Positions 1 to 10,231 of a stretch of DNA of 64,000 bases are shown here, piece by piece. The notes beneath the pieces are model-generated. The model was not told the DNA's origin. It saw only the letters and a list, made by a program, of their open reading frames with translations, and made no database searches. Made by a program: the position numbers and the translations under genes. Source of the DNA: Phaseolus vulgaris (taxonomy: Eukaryota > Streptophyta > Magnoliopsida > Fabales > Fabaceae); NCBI RefSeq assembly GCF_000499845.2, contig NC_023754.2:14092993-14156992 (forward strand), given 5' to 3'. Every line of letters begins with the position of its first letter. The first letter of the stretch is position 1.

Positions 1-76
1 CTTAAGGGATGACACAACTCTTATACAAAAAAAAAAGAGAACCTCACTCCACATTCTATCTCAAACTCCCAATAGA

Positions 77-131
77 AACTACCAACAAATTCTTACTCTA
101 AAAAACTACCAACAAATCCTTACTCTAAAAA
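77..131. repeat. Two-copy tandem repeat, about 28 bp
   Basis: Two near-identical copies of a unit starting AACTACCAACAAAT and ending TTACTCTAAAA lie head to tail (one C/T difference). They lie just outside the left end of the MULE. No coding potential is seen in bases 1-183. Confidence 0.7.
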
Positions 132-183
132 AAACCAAAGAGGTTCGTCCTTGGCAGCACAACAAACTCCAAAATACATACAA

Positions 184-352
184 GGTATAATTACCTTATC
201 CGTCCCTACATTTTGGGGCAATATTCAATTTAGTATAGTGGTTTTTAAAAAAAATCAATTTGGTTCCTATGTTTTTAAAAATGTATGCAAAATGGTCCTT
301 TCTGTTAAGTCGTACCAAAGGACATCAACTGGTGCTTATGTGGTAGAGAGAA
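184..352 (+). repeat. Left terminal inverted repeat of the MULE
   Basis: It contains TTACCTTATCCGTCCCTACA followed by TTTTGGGGCAATATTCAATT, and is mirrored on the other strand at 9411-9575. The copies match closely outward from GGTGCTTATGTGG and AGAGAGAAG, then similarity stops. Confidence 0.85.
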
Positions 353-614
353 GGGGTTATGCGAATTGTCAAGTAAAAGACACGTCAGATTGGATGTTTA
401 GGGTTTGGGGGAATGAGATTGGATAAGCAAAGATTAATAAATTGTGTTGGTTAGGGTTTTTCTTTTGGTGTAAACGTTTTTAGATGGTGGCTTCTTCACT
501 GATACGAGGCTCGTTTGTGGTGGAGTCCTATGTTGTGGATTCATTGGAGGGGGAGGAGTAAATAGTGTTTGTAATTCGTTCGTGGGTTCGTTCGTATTTT
601 AGTTTGTGTAGGGA

Positions 615-1116
615 ATGTGTGTCTATAGGTCTGCATCTGTATCATCATGCAACTGTAATCGAATGAAAGTGAAGCAGCAACGATTTAATTCTAGCTATGT
701 TGGTGGGAGCAGAACGACTTTTGTTGGTCCCATTTGCGATTGTGGAGAATTTGCAGTTTTGAGAACAACAACTGTCAAAAATGGTGGGAGGCAATTTTGG
801 GGTGTACAAAGTACAAGGTGAGATGTATTGAACTGTGGTTTATGAAAAAAATGCATTGGTATCGATTTTTTGCTTATCATTTTGTCTAATACAGAGTAGG
901 AGTGACGTAAGCATGAAATGCAATTTCTACAGATGGTGCATTGAAGACACTGGGGATGACAAAGATGAAATTGTTGCTAGACAAAGAAACAAGATTTGTA
1001 GCCTGGAAAAATGTTCAGAAATGACAAGAAAGTGGATTAAAACGTTATTAGTAGGGTTGTGTGTTGTTGTTGTAATAAACATTGTTATGTTGACTATTTT
1101 CTTAAAATTCCCATGA
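615..1116 (+). CDS. Small GRF-type zinc finger protein with C-terminal membrane segment (MULE passenger or accessory gene)
   Basis: I model two exons, 615-817 and 900-1116, joined by an AAG|GTGAGA donor and a GAGTAG|G acceptor, giving 139 residues. Residues 41-81 look like a GRF zinc finger: CDCG at 41-44, GGRQFWG at 57-63, Cys75, Phe77 and Trp80. The third metal ligand, usually Cys after FWG, is Val64 here, so metal binding may be lost. Residues 115-136 form one hydrophobic helix ending four residues before the stop, which suggests a tail-anchored protein. Small GRF plus TM proteins are common in plant genomes and their role is poorly known. The gene starts about 260 bp inside the left TIR and converges on the transposase. 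The reading frame is intact across the splice. An alternative start at Met17 would keep the finger. Confidence 0.65.
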
Positions 1117-2169
1117 GTGACATATCAATGTATATTTTGGGATTATGATTGAATAAGTTTATGTAATATGTACTAGTGTGTTGAGTTCATTATGTCTCGT
1201 ATGTAATATGTATCCACAAATCTGTATCAATGCAAAATGAGTTTGAATGAACGAAATATTTGATGTTTTGTATCAATGCATCTTGGATAGTAGACATCAT
1301 AGTCATATTTGAAGCATCCTCTACTTCAGTAACTACTTGTTTCCTATGTGAATTAATTGATTTAAGTGGTTGACATAGAAATTTCAAGCTAATACAAAAA
1401 TCAATGTACTACAAAAAAACTGGTTTGATACTTGTGCATTTGTGCTCTTAGAACTGTATAAGACAATTGTAAATTGGTTTAATGGTGCAGAATGAAAGAA
1501 CTTTGGTATTACTGGTGCATACAATTCATAAGATTTATTTTATTGGTTCTTCTCCAAGGATGATTGGAAGTGCAATATCATGAAATTTGGAGGTTGCATC
1601 CACAGATAAGGAAAACTAAAGCAATTAAAACTAAAAATGAGTTTTAAATGTAAAATATATATCAATTAATACTATTTGGTTTCGTTCCATATATACATAA
1701 AAGCTGGAGCATTTTCTTTATGATGCAGCTCTAGCACATAACAGTGAAACTTCTAAAAGCAAGGAAAATTTGGAAAAGATGACACTAAAAATCCAACACC
1801 AAAGAGAAGCCCAAGTTGCAAATGCACTACAAAAATATCTTGCAAACTACATCTAATAAGTTATGCTATCCAGTTCAGTGCAGATTTTACAGAGTTCAAA
1901 GATGCACACCAAAGCAGTTTTGACAACAATCCAGCTTTTCCCATCTCAGAGTAAACCAAATACATTGACTACATCATACATTAACAAAAGCATAAAATAA
2001 TTATTTTTCAAAATACACAGCTATAGAAACGAGTTGGTTCCAAAAGCATTCATGGCTTCCAAAAGCGGCCTCTCATGGAATGTAACTTAAGTCTCATGTT
2101 GGGTCTTGCTAATTTTGCACTTGATCTTGTTGTCCTTCGAGCTGCCTGAGATGGTTGTGAAACTATTGG
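1117..2169. other. MULE interior between the two convergent genes
   Basis: No credible coding sequence. It probably holds the 3' untranslated regions of the GRF gene (plus) and the transposase (minus), which would meet tail to tail here. The sequence is plain AT-rich DNA with no repeat I could define. Confidence 0.5.
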
Positions 2170-2539
2170 TTAAGTAGGGGGAGACGGTGCAAGGGGTGCA
2201 GTTGGAGCTTCCTGAGATAGCCCTGGTGCACTTGGAGCTGCCTGACTTGGACCTTGCTCAAATGGCTTTGGGTGAGATGTCCTTGGTGCACTTGGACCTT
2301 GTTCAGATGGTTTTTCAATGCAAGACTTTCTGTTATGGCCAAGCTTATGAAAGATCCCACATTTTTTTCTTTAATCCAGTTTGGCCTAACTGACCCTTGT
2401 TCTTCATTACCTCCCATGCCTCCAACCTTCTTTTTTTTTTTCTTCCAAGCATCTTCTTTGTGGGAGGTGGCACAAAATCTATCATTTCAGTTTTGTCCCA
2501 TACTTGTTCACTGTTCACTACGTGGATAATTGAGTTGTA

Positions 2540-3700
2540 TGTAGAGAATGGGAGCTTCGATGTTTCAAATCCAAGATGAAGCTTGAAGCCTTGCTGCTTT
2601 TGGTTTGGGTGTAGTTTAGAGTGTTTAGAATTTATGTAAGATCAGTCTTGATTCCTACACAAAGCCTGTTTTAATTTGTTTTAAAGAACTAAGTGTGTTT
2701 CCATGCAAAGGGAAAAACAACCGATTAAAGTTTCAAGACAATCGGTTGTTTGTCACTTAGCTGGCAAAGGAGTTTTTGAAACTATTTTTTGAATCAGTTG
2801 TGTAACTGCTGAAACCATTCAACCGGTTAAATCGTGGTTTCAACCGATTAAATGTGAGTCTTCATAACAACATTTTGAAAAACTGTTTTAGCTCATTCAA
2901 ATATGCCTTAAACGGTATCTTTTCAAAGGTTATAAATATAGCCTTCTTTCAAATGTTTCATACAGAGAAATAAACAAGTTTTAACACTCAGATTTGAGAT
3001 TAAAAAGAGAGATTACAATTTGTTTGTGAAAAGAAGTTCTCCAAGTTTAACAAGATTGCTTTTAAGCTTTGTTGTGGTTCAAGAACTGATCATAGGGTTT
3101 CTGGTTTTTTGTAATCCATGTGTTTTCTACCCTTTCTTAGTTTCTTGTAATTGTTCATATTACATTCTGTAAACGTGTTTGTAAAATCCTGTAAAGTCAG
3201 TGTGATTTTGGCTTGAGGTGTGTGCTGGTGCAAAGGGGGTGAGTAGGCTTTGTGGGATTCAAAGTCACCTCTTTGTGGTGTGTTGTTGTAGTCTGTGATT
3301 GAGTACATAATGGAATACTTAGAGGTTGTTCTGAGGATTGGAAGTAGCTAAGGGTTGAGTGAACCAGTATAATCTGTTTGTGTGAATCTCTCTATCTCTT
3401 AACCGTCTATTATAATCTGTTTGATATTTGATATGCTGTCATAATCAACCGGTTATTTCGTATTTTCAACCGGTTGATATTTCTGCCTTACAAACTACTT
3501 TTGTCTCTATAACATAACAACCGGTTAAATCGTGTTTTTAACCGATTAAAATACTGAAACAGTTTTCTGAATCTTTGTTTAATTGTCTTTCTTAATTGTT
3601 TATCTGTGGTTGATTGATAAAGGTTCATTCTTAATCATATATTTGTGAAAAGGTTTTAGAAACAATCTTCCCCCTCTTGTTTTAGCCATCAATCCTAACA
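2540..3700 (+). mobile_element. Solo LTR (copy A), TSD TTGTA
   Basis: Begins TGTAGAGAATGG and ends CAATCCTAACA. It is flanked by perfect 5-bp duplications TTGTA at 2535-2539 and 3701-3705. Removing the LTR plus one TSD restores the transposase reading frame in the SWIM-finger region, confirming the boundaries. Length is 1161 bp. It contains a TATA-like TATAAATATA near 2932 and four pairs of AACCGGTT-like motifs. It lies antisense to the transposase. No internal retrotransposon sequence remains, so it probably arose by LTR-LTR recombination. Confidence 0.92.
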
Positions 3701-5086
3701 TTGTACACCTTTGCACATGTTTCCTTCTTGAACCAAAATGAAATGAAGTTGGCTGGATCGACATTGACAAATTTCATTGCAGAAAGTGCATGACAACAAG
3801 GTATTTCGGTCAACATCCATTTTTGGCAGCTACACTCATGTATGTCCAAGTTAACTGCAAACTTTTCTCCAAGAGATATGTCTCACTTCAAATAGGTGAT
3901 ATGCAGAAGAGCTGTGATGATGGAATTGGTTAGATATATCTAAAAACTAACACAATAACTTTTTAAAATAGTGTATCAATGTTGTCATCTAACTTGGGTA
4001 TCCAATATCGAGCTTGATTTGCTTCCTTTTGTAACCTGCTTAAAATCTTTGGACTTACTAATCCTTGAAATGAGGCAATTTTCAATCTATTCTTTGCCCA
4101 TCTCTGCATTATATAAGACTTGATATCTTCTAGCATGCTAATGATAGGTTTTGCACGTGCAACTACAAGCACACTATTAATGTGAACCTTGATTTAGACT
4201 AGAACCTAGTAAAGGAACATAAATGATTTTAGAACCTAGTAATTAGTGTGCATAAATAATTTAAGAACCTAGTCAACTGAAAATAAATGAATTCATAAAC
4301 TGAAAATAAATTACTTGATAAATTGAAAATAATTGAGCTCAAAAACTTATTTTGAAAAGGCCAAATCCCAAATAAAAGGCAAAAGCAAGCAAGTAGCATA
4401 GTTGAACAAAATGGAGACCCCCCTAGTAAGTTAAAAGAATATATATTTGATGAGGTAGCACTATAACAGAATGTCCTACATGCATGAGATGACTTAAACA
4501 TCTAAAATGCACCCGCCATACACCCTTGCAGTATAATCGCACACATATTCAGTATTAAGCTAACATGGTCAGCAAATCATCCACCATCTTTCTCCGCTGT
4601 AGAAGTCTATAAATATAGACCCTACCACCAGAAGTCCACAACTGTTAAACAAATTCTTTCGTTTTTGCTTGTATAACTGATTTTTATTATTGCTTCCGTG
4701 TATGATTCTTTAACAACCCGTTGAGTCGATTTGATAAAATACACATCTATGCAGTAGCAGAGCAATCTTCCTACTTTGTATCTAAATTAGAAAAATATGA
4801 AATTGGCTTTCCTCCTCAAGTCTTAATCAATTTAAGGGAGGACAAATAAATTCTCTTTCCTTTAATTAACATAGAGTAGCCATAAGAATGTCCTGACATA
4901 AGCTAAATGAAAATTATTAATGCACTTAGTTTTAGTTCACAAGAAGGATTACTTTATCTAAAATACTAATTTTGGAAATAAAAGTCAAAGTAACTATGGA
5001 TAGTGTAGAAAAAACATGGGATTCAAAACATCAAAAGTCTGACTTGAATTGACAGTATTAAAGCATCAAAAGGAAAATGTTTATGA

Positions 5087-5163
5087 GAACAAATGCCCAA
5101 GGAAGAGGAGACAAGAAAGAACAAATGCCCAAGGAAGAGGAGACAAGAAAGAGCAATGCCCAA
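5087..5163. repeat. 32-bp tandem repeat, 2.4 copies
   Basis: The unit GAACAAATGCCCAAGGAAGA followed by GGAGACAAGAAA occurs at 5087 and 5119 without change, and a third partial copy starts at 5151. Confidence 0.85.
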
Positions 5164-5508
5164 CTGAAAATAATCGATTTCCAGATTCAATAGCAGACAC
5201 AATCGAAAAACAAAAACCATCATAAAGAAAAAAGATGCACAAATGTAACTGATAAATTTGCTCATTTATGACACTAGAAACATGTATCTCACTCAAATCA
5301 CATAACTAATAAGTTTGCAAAGACAATGCTAAAATCAGAACTTTGTAATGAATAATAGCTAAAAATAGTGTTGTCATAAACATTATGTATGGAAATGAAG
5401 AAAAGAATAAGACAACGATGAAGTGGTCTTTATTAACACAATAAGCCTTTTTTTTCTTTTTATAGAATGCAAGTATTTCCACATGAAGTGGTCTTTATTG
5501 CACATATG

Positions 5509-5590
5509 CCCTGGAATTTTCAAATCTAACAGTAGTATCCCCTAGAATTTTCAAATCTAACAATGGTATCCCCTGGAATTTTCAAATATG
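5509..5590. repeat. 31-bp tandem repeat, 2.6 copies
   Basis: Units beginning CCCTGGAATTTTCAAATCTA start at 5509, 5540 and 5571, with a few substitutions. Confidence 0.85.
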
Positions 5591-7225
5591 ACACGAGTAA
5601 AAGAACAACTTAGAATGCTTGCCTGGGAGGTAGTGCAATCAGATGTTTGAAAATCTCATCATTGACTTCCTTTATAGCCCTTATCTCTCTCTCCCATGCT
5701 TGGGAATATGTGTTGTCAACTGCCTCCACATTAAAGTTTTCAATTTTTTTCCTGCAAATTTCTTTATGAAGTTCAAGTACAGGTGTCGAACACAAAGCCG
5801 CTGCATTGCCCCATGTATCAGTTCTTGAATGGCAGGCAATAAACCCTGTCAAAAGTCATATATACAATACTTAAATGAAAATTATACACAAATAAAATCA
5901 ACAATTGACAACAAAGAATATAACTTTTGTTGGTCAGACATGAAAGTGATGCCTTGACATACATCTACACCCCCAACATCTTCAATTAAAAGCTGCAAAA
6001 ACCAGCTCCAAGAATCTTTGCATTCAACCTCAACCATAACACATGCTAGTGGTAGCATCTGATCATTTGGGTCCCTCCCAGCTACTATCAACAGTTCACC
6101 CCCATAAAATCCTTTCAAGAAGCACCCATCCAAAGCAATTATGCCTACAAGATATAAAGCTATCCTTGCAGGCTTTTAAGCACACATAAAATCTGTTAAA
6201 AACTTTGAACCCATTTATGTCTTCAATTTTGACTTTCACTGTAGACCCCGAATTTTCACACATCAGCTCATGTGCATAGTCATAAATTCGTTTGTACTGC
6301 TCTTGAAATGAACCATGGATATTCTTCAACACAATGGCCATTGCCCGTTGAGCTTTTGACTTACTTAAACTTGTGTTCCATTTTTTAACAGCTTTATTCC
6401 TTACATCATACCTTCTCAATTATGGATTCTAACTTAAAGAAGTCTTCAACCTCCCACTCAACCATTTAGTTCTCAACAAATCAACCTTAAACTTCCTAGC
6501 ACAGATATGTATAACATTTAGTTTTTTTAACTGCCAATAGCATGTTGAGGGTAAGAACCCACAATATGAATACCATTTACATTGTCCTTGTGCTCCAATA
6601 CAACACACACGAACTCTCGAATTACATGTTTTACTAATTTCAAGTTCCTCCCTGAATGGACAACATAAGTTCTAATGGTAACTTTTAATGCTTCCTTGTC
6701 TATAAAATAGGTATCGAGATCCCAGGAAAAATCTGCCATGTTTTTTGGCATTTCAAAGGATGGAAATTTACCACCTGTACTGATATCCTCCTCACCATCT
6801 TCAAATTCTTCCATGCTATCTAATTGTTTTGATTCCCACTCTGTATCTGACAGCCCTATATCATGCACAAATGTTCCTTCACTTTCATCATCATCAACAC
6901 CCAAATCTTGCAAATCATTTGTACAATTTGGTTCTAAACCTTGTATAGGATTACTGGCCTACCTTTTACTTCCGCGCCTATGCCTAACTTCACCTTTAAA
7001 CCCTAAACCTTGACTTTCACCCTCACCTTTATCTGTAGTACCCTCACCCTTATCTATACTACCCTCACCCTCACTCTAGTACCCTTACTCTGAACTTCAA
7101 TTTCACCTTCGTTAAATTCAACTTCCCTTAACCAAGAAGAATCTTTTGACACAACCCACCATCATCATCCACACCATCATTATCACATTCCATATCTTCA
7201 TGAATAGGAGGACCAATACCCTGAC

Positions 7226-8380
7226 TGTTGAACCAAGTGGTGTTCAAGCTTTGAAGAATCCAAATCCTTTGAAGGATGTTGAAGCCTCTGCTGTTCTTGA
7301 TGCTGTTGTGCTGGTTTAGCTTAGTTCTGGGGTAGTTTATATGTTGTAATCCACCCTTTGATTAAATCTAAAGCATTAGCATTCTCAATCTTTGTGAAAG
7401 TAAAATGTTTTCAAACTAAGTTAAAACAACCGATTGTTTTATCGAAACAACCGATTGTTTATACTTAGGTGTTTTGAGGAAAAGATTGAAAACTGTTTTT
7501 AAATGGTTGAACTGTTAAGTACCAAAACAACCGATTGATTCGAGGAAACAACCGATTGTTTGTTTTGGGACCATAACAGAAAAACTGTTTTATCTTTGAC
7601 TGAGCTTTAAATGATTTAACTGCTTACGCTCTAGTCATTAAATGCTTTGACCAATCTTTTAATTGAATGTAAGAGTTTGTTAAGATTTGATAACAAACTA
7701 CATCTTTGAATATATTCAGAAAAACAGATTTGAGATTTAAGAATCTTTGACAAAGTTTTTCCTAAGAGTTTGTTTTTGAATTTTTCAAAGAGCTGAGATT
7801 GCTAAGAGTTTGTGATTGATCAAAGTGTATGGAATAGGATTCTGCTTGTATTGATTTCAAATTATCTTCTGTAACAAGTGTAATCCTTGTACTCTGTTGA
7901 ACAAGTATTCCTTTCTGTGTTTGCTGAGATTGGCTGTGTGTTCTTGAGGGGATCAAGATCAGCAATCTTAGTGTTGGTGTGTTGACCAAGGAGAGTGTGT
8001 TTCTTGAGGTGTTCAAGGTCATTCTCTTGGTTGTTGTGTAAGTGATCAAGGTGTGATTGCTTAGTGAATTTCCTCAGGGTTTCTGAGAAGACTGGATGTA
8101 GCTCTGATTTGGAGTGAACCAGTATAAACAACTGTGTACAATTTCTCTATCCCTATCTCTTTAAATTCAGTTTTGTCAATTAATAACTGGTATAAACAAC
8201 CGATTGTTTCGGTAAAACAATCGATTGTTTTTCCAGTATTGTGCTTTTGCTTTATGTTTTGAAAAACTGAATTCTTAATCAAGGTATTTGTGAAGTATTT
8301 TTCATTCTAAGCTTAAAAGTTTACGAAAATCTTTTTTAAACAATTCACCCCCCTCTCGTTTAAAGCCATATATTCTAACA
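7226..8380 (+). mobile_element. Solo LTR (copy B), TSD CTGAC
   Basis: Begins TGTTGAACCAAGTGG and ends ATATTCTAACA. It is flanked by perfect duplications CTGAC at 7221-7225 and 8381-8385. Length is 1155 bp. It is inserted antisense in the acidic linker of the MULE transposase; joining the flanks gives a continuous minus-strand reading through GHGSQGIGPPIHED. It shares its 5' block (GAAGAATCCAAATCCTTTG), its 3' block (AACAATTCACCCCC) and three motif pairs with copy C. Confidence 0.92.
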
Positions 8381-9410
8381 CTGACTACCATGACCTTCGT
8401 CCTCCTCCTCATCTTCCTCAACTACACCTTCCATACCATGATGCTTACCAATGTCCACACCATCACCATCATCAACATCAGCTTCAACACCTTTGGGTTC
8501 CACACCACCACCATCCTCAACATTAACTTCAACACCTTCGGGTTCCACACCATCACCTAAAAGCAATAACACTTATGCCTCTAAAACAACATGCACTAAA
8601 AGTAAATGAATTTCACCATGTGTATTTGCAATTTTCAACATTTCTATTGCACCACCATCATCAACCAGAACCTCCAATCTATTTTCCAACTCTTCACAAC
8701 CTCCACATGAATACCACATCTCCTGTACTGTTAAAAACCCCATATCCTTTAGGATGTCAACTATTTCAATGTAACTTCATCTATAACCATCACATGACCA
8801 TGTTGACGTATCACCACCAACATATCTCGCATCACAAAATGTCCCACTATCGTGGACCACAAGCTGAAAATAACCTTCTGCCATGATATGGACTTTATAA
8901 AAGGTATCCCTGTAAAATTTAAATATACATATGACCACAAATAACAAACAAATTACAAAGCAATCCTTCATTAATTATGTCAGAAACCAAATAATGGACC
9001 ATACATAGAAAAATCTTGCACATGATGGACCCTACATCATAAACTACTCTGTAAATGTTCTCTCAAAGTAATCACAAACAAAACCACTATAAAAGTAAGT
9101 GAAAAAGTCCTAACCTTAGAAACGACCAACCAAGAAACTGGACCACGCTCAACAATGCCCTCGGGTTCCACAAACGTTGCCCCACACAATGGTCGTTCAC
9201 GAGCTCAAGATCAAACCACAGGATCGCACCTCACAATCGCACCACAGGATTGAATCGCAGAATCACACCCCACAATCGCACCTAAGAATATCGTACCTCA
9301 GAAACCTTCAACCCTACTTACAATTAAAAAATTGTAACCCCCAATTCATTTTTCACTAAACTAATCTAACCATCCATGTCAATTGACACATCACACTAAA
9401 CTCAATCAAA

Positions 9411-9575
9411 CTTCTCTCTGCCACATAAGCACCTGTTGACACCATTTGGTGCGACTTAACAGAAATGACCATTTTTTATACATTTAAAAAAAATAGGGAC
9501 CAAATTACTTTTTTTTAAAACCACTATACTAAATTGAATATTGCCCCAAAATGTAGGGACAAATAAGGTAATACA
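9411..9575 (-). repeat. Right terminal inverted repeat of the MULE
   Basis: This is the reverse complement of 184-352 with scattered substitutions. The shared outer block reads GTCCCTACATTTTGGGGC on the minus strand. The transposase gene is transcribed away from this end. Confidence 0.85.
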
Positions 9576-9754
9576 AACATAAACAGCTTATGAAACGTTA
9601 ACCTCCAACACTATAAGACCTTTTTTTAATCTCCTATACAAAAAGTACAACACCTTAAGAAACCACAAACATATCCTTAAGCTTTAGCCACTCCTCCTCC
9701 TTATATATATGTTGGCTCGTAAAAGTATTCTAATTTTCTCTTGTTTATGGTTCA

Positions 9755-9791
<37 letters not shown>

Positions 9792-10231
9792 GTCTACAAG
9801 TGAAATAATTTTTTCCATATAAAGATTAAGACAATGATTTTTTTTTCTGATGATTTTGTGCTAGCCAAAAAAAACTTTTGTTTTGAATAATACAAGTTGC
9901 TACAAATATTTGTAATTATCAAAATTAGAAATGTAGAAGAAAAAGGGTAGTCTTATATATGCCAAAAAAAACATTGGAAACATTGATAATGTATGACAAG
10001 GAAGAGGATGTGAAAATTTTTTGTTCACATTGATGACATGCACGTTATATATCAAATAGAAGAAGATTAAGACCTGAAAGTTATCATCAACATTTATAAA
10101 GTCAAAATAAAATGTATCAAAATCCTCAATCACATGCAGTTTTCGACATAGATATTAAATAAAATGATGATAATGTTATCATTTAGTTTGAAAAGTCCTT
10201 TTTCCCACATATAACAGTCCAAATCTGTGGA
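9576..10231. other. Intergenic, AT-rich
   Basis: Lies between the MULE and the 3' end of the MBD-like gene. It holds an (AT)n microsatellite at about 9756-9786 and, next to the gene, its likely 3' untranslated region. No other gene is seen. Confidence 0.6.

Larger units (their letters stand above)
4190..5625. other. Non-coding gap inside the MULE transposase (intron or insertion)
   Basis: The coding match stops after ALPPR at about 5630 and resumes at about 4190 with NSVLVVARAKPI. The family normally has only some 25 residues between these points. The intervening 1.4 kb has no coding match and contains two short tandem arrays. It could be an intron or an unrecognised insertion; I found no clear target duplication. 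Confidence 0.5.
2170..8884 (-). pseudogene. MuDR-type MULE transposase, broken and interrupted
   Basis: Read on the minus strand from ATG at 8884. (a) 8884-8560 is a PB1-like N-terminal domain with YVGGD and STWSCDGYR; a TGA replaces the Trp expected after GYR, and a TAA follows near 8572. (b) An acidic Glu/Asp/Gly region is split by a solo LTR at 7226-8380. (c) 6913-6527 matches the MuDR N-terminal DNA-binding region. (d) 6419-5882 is the MULE DDE core (DGCFLKGFYGG, GRDPNDQMLP, DSWSWFLQLL, FMSDQQK), with a frameshift just before DGCF. (e) 5850-5630 continues the core after a short intron. (f) 4190-3706 carries ARAKPIISMLEDI and a SWIM finger (CSCQKW then PCCH). (g) Beyond a second solo LTR (2540-3700) the frame resumes as KVYNSIIHVVN and runs to a zinc-knuckle-like CGIFHKLGHNRKSC, where the second Cys is Phe, then a Pro/Ser-rich tail ending at 2170. 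An A-run at about 2360 shifts the frame ahead of the knuckle. Confidence 0.88.
184..9575 (-). mobile_element. Degenerate Mutator-like element (MULE) with two convergent genes
   Basis: The two ends are inverted copies of each other over about 165-170 bp. The interior carries a MuDR-type transposase read leftward from the right end, and a small GRF-finger gene read rightward from the left end. This resembles the mudrA/mudrB layout of maize MuDR, although the second gene is unrelated in sequence to mudrB. The element is inactive as it stands: the transposase has stops and frameshifts and is split by two solo LTRs. I could not fix an exact 9-bp target duplication, so the outer limits are good to about 5 bp. 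Confidence 0.8.

Noticed and set aside
2187..2579. Plus-strand open frames over the MULE C-terminus
   Set aside because: They are antisense shadows of the Pro/Ser-rich transposase tail.
184..9575. A 9-bp target-site duplication for the MULE
   Set aside because: ATACAA occurs near both ends but the flanks do not give a consistent 9-bp match at plausible TIR boundaries.
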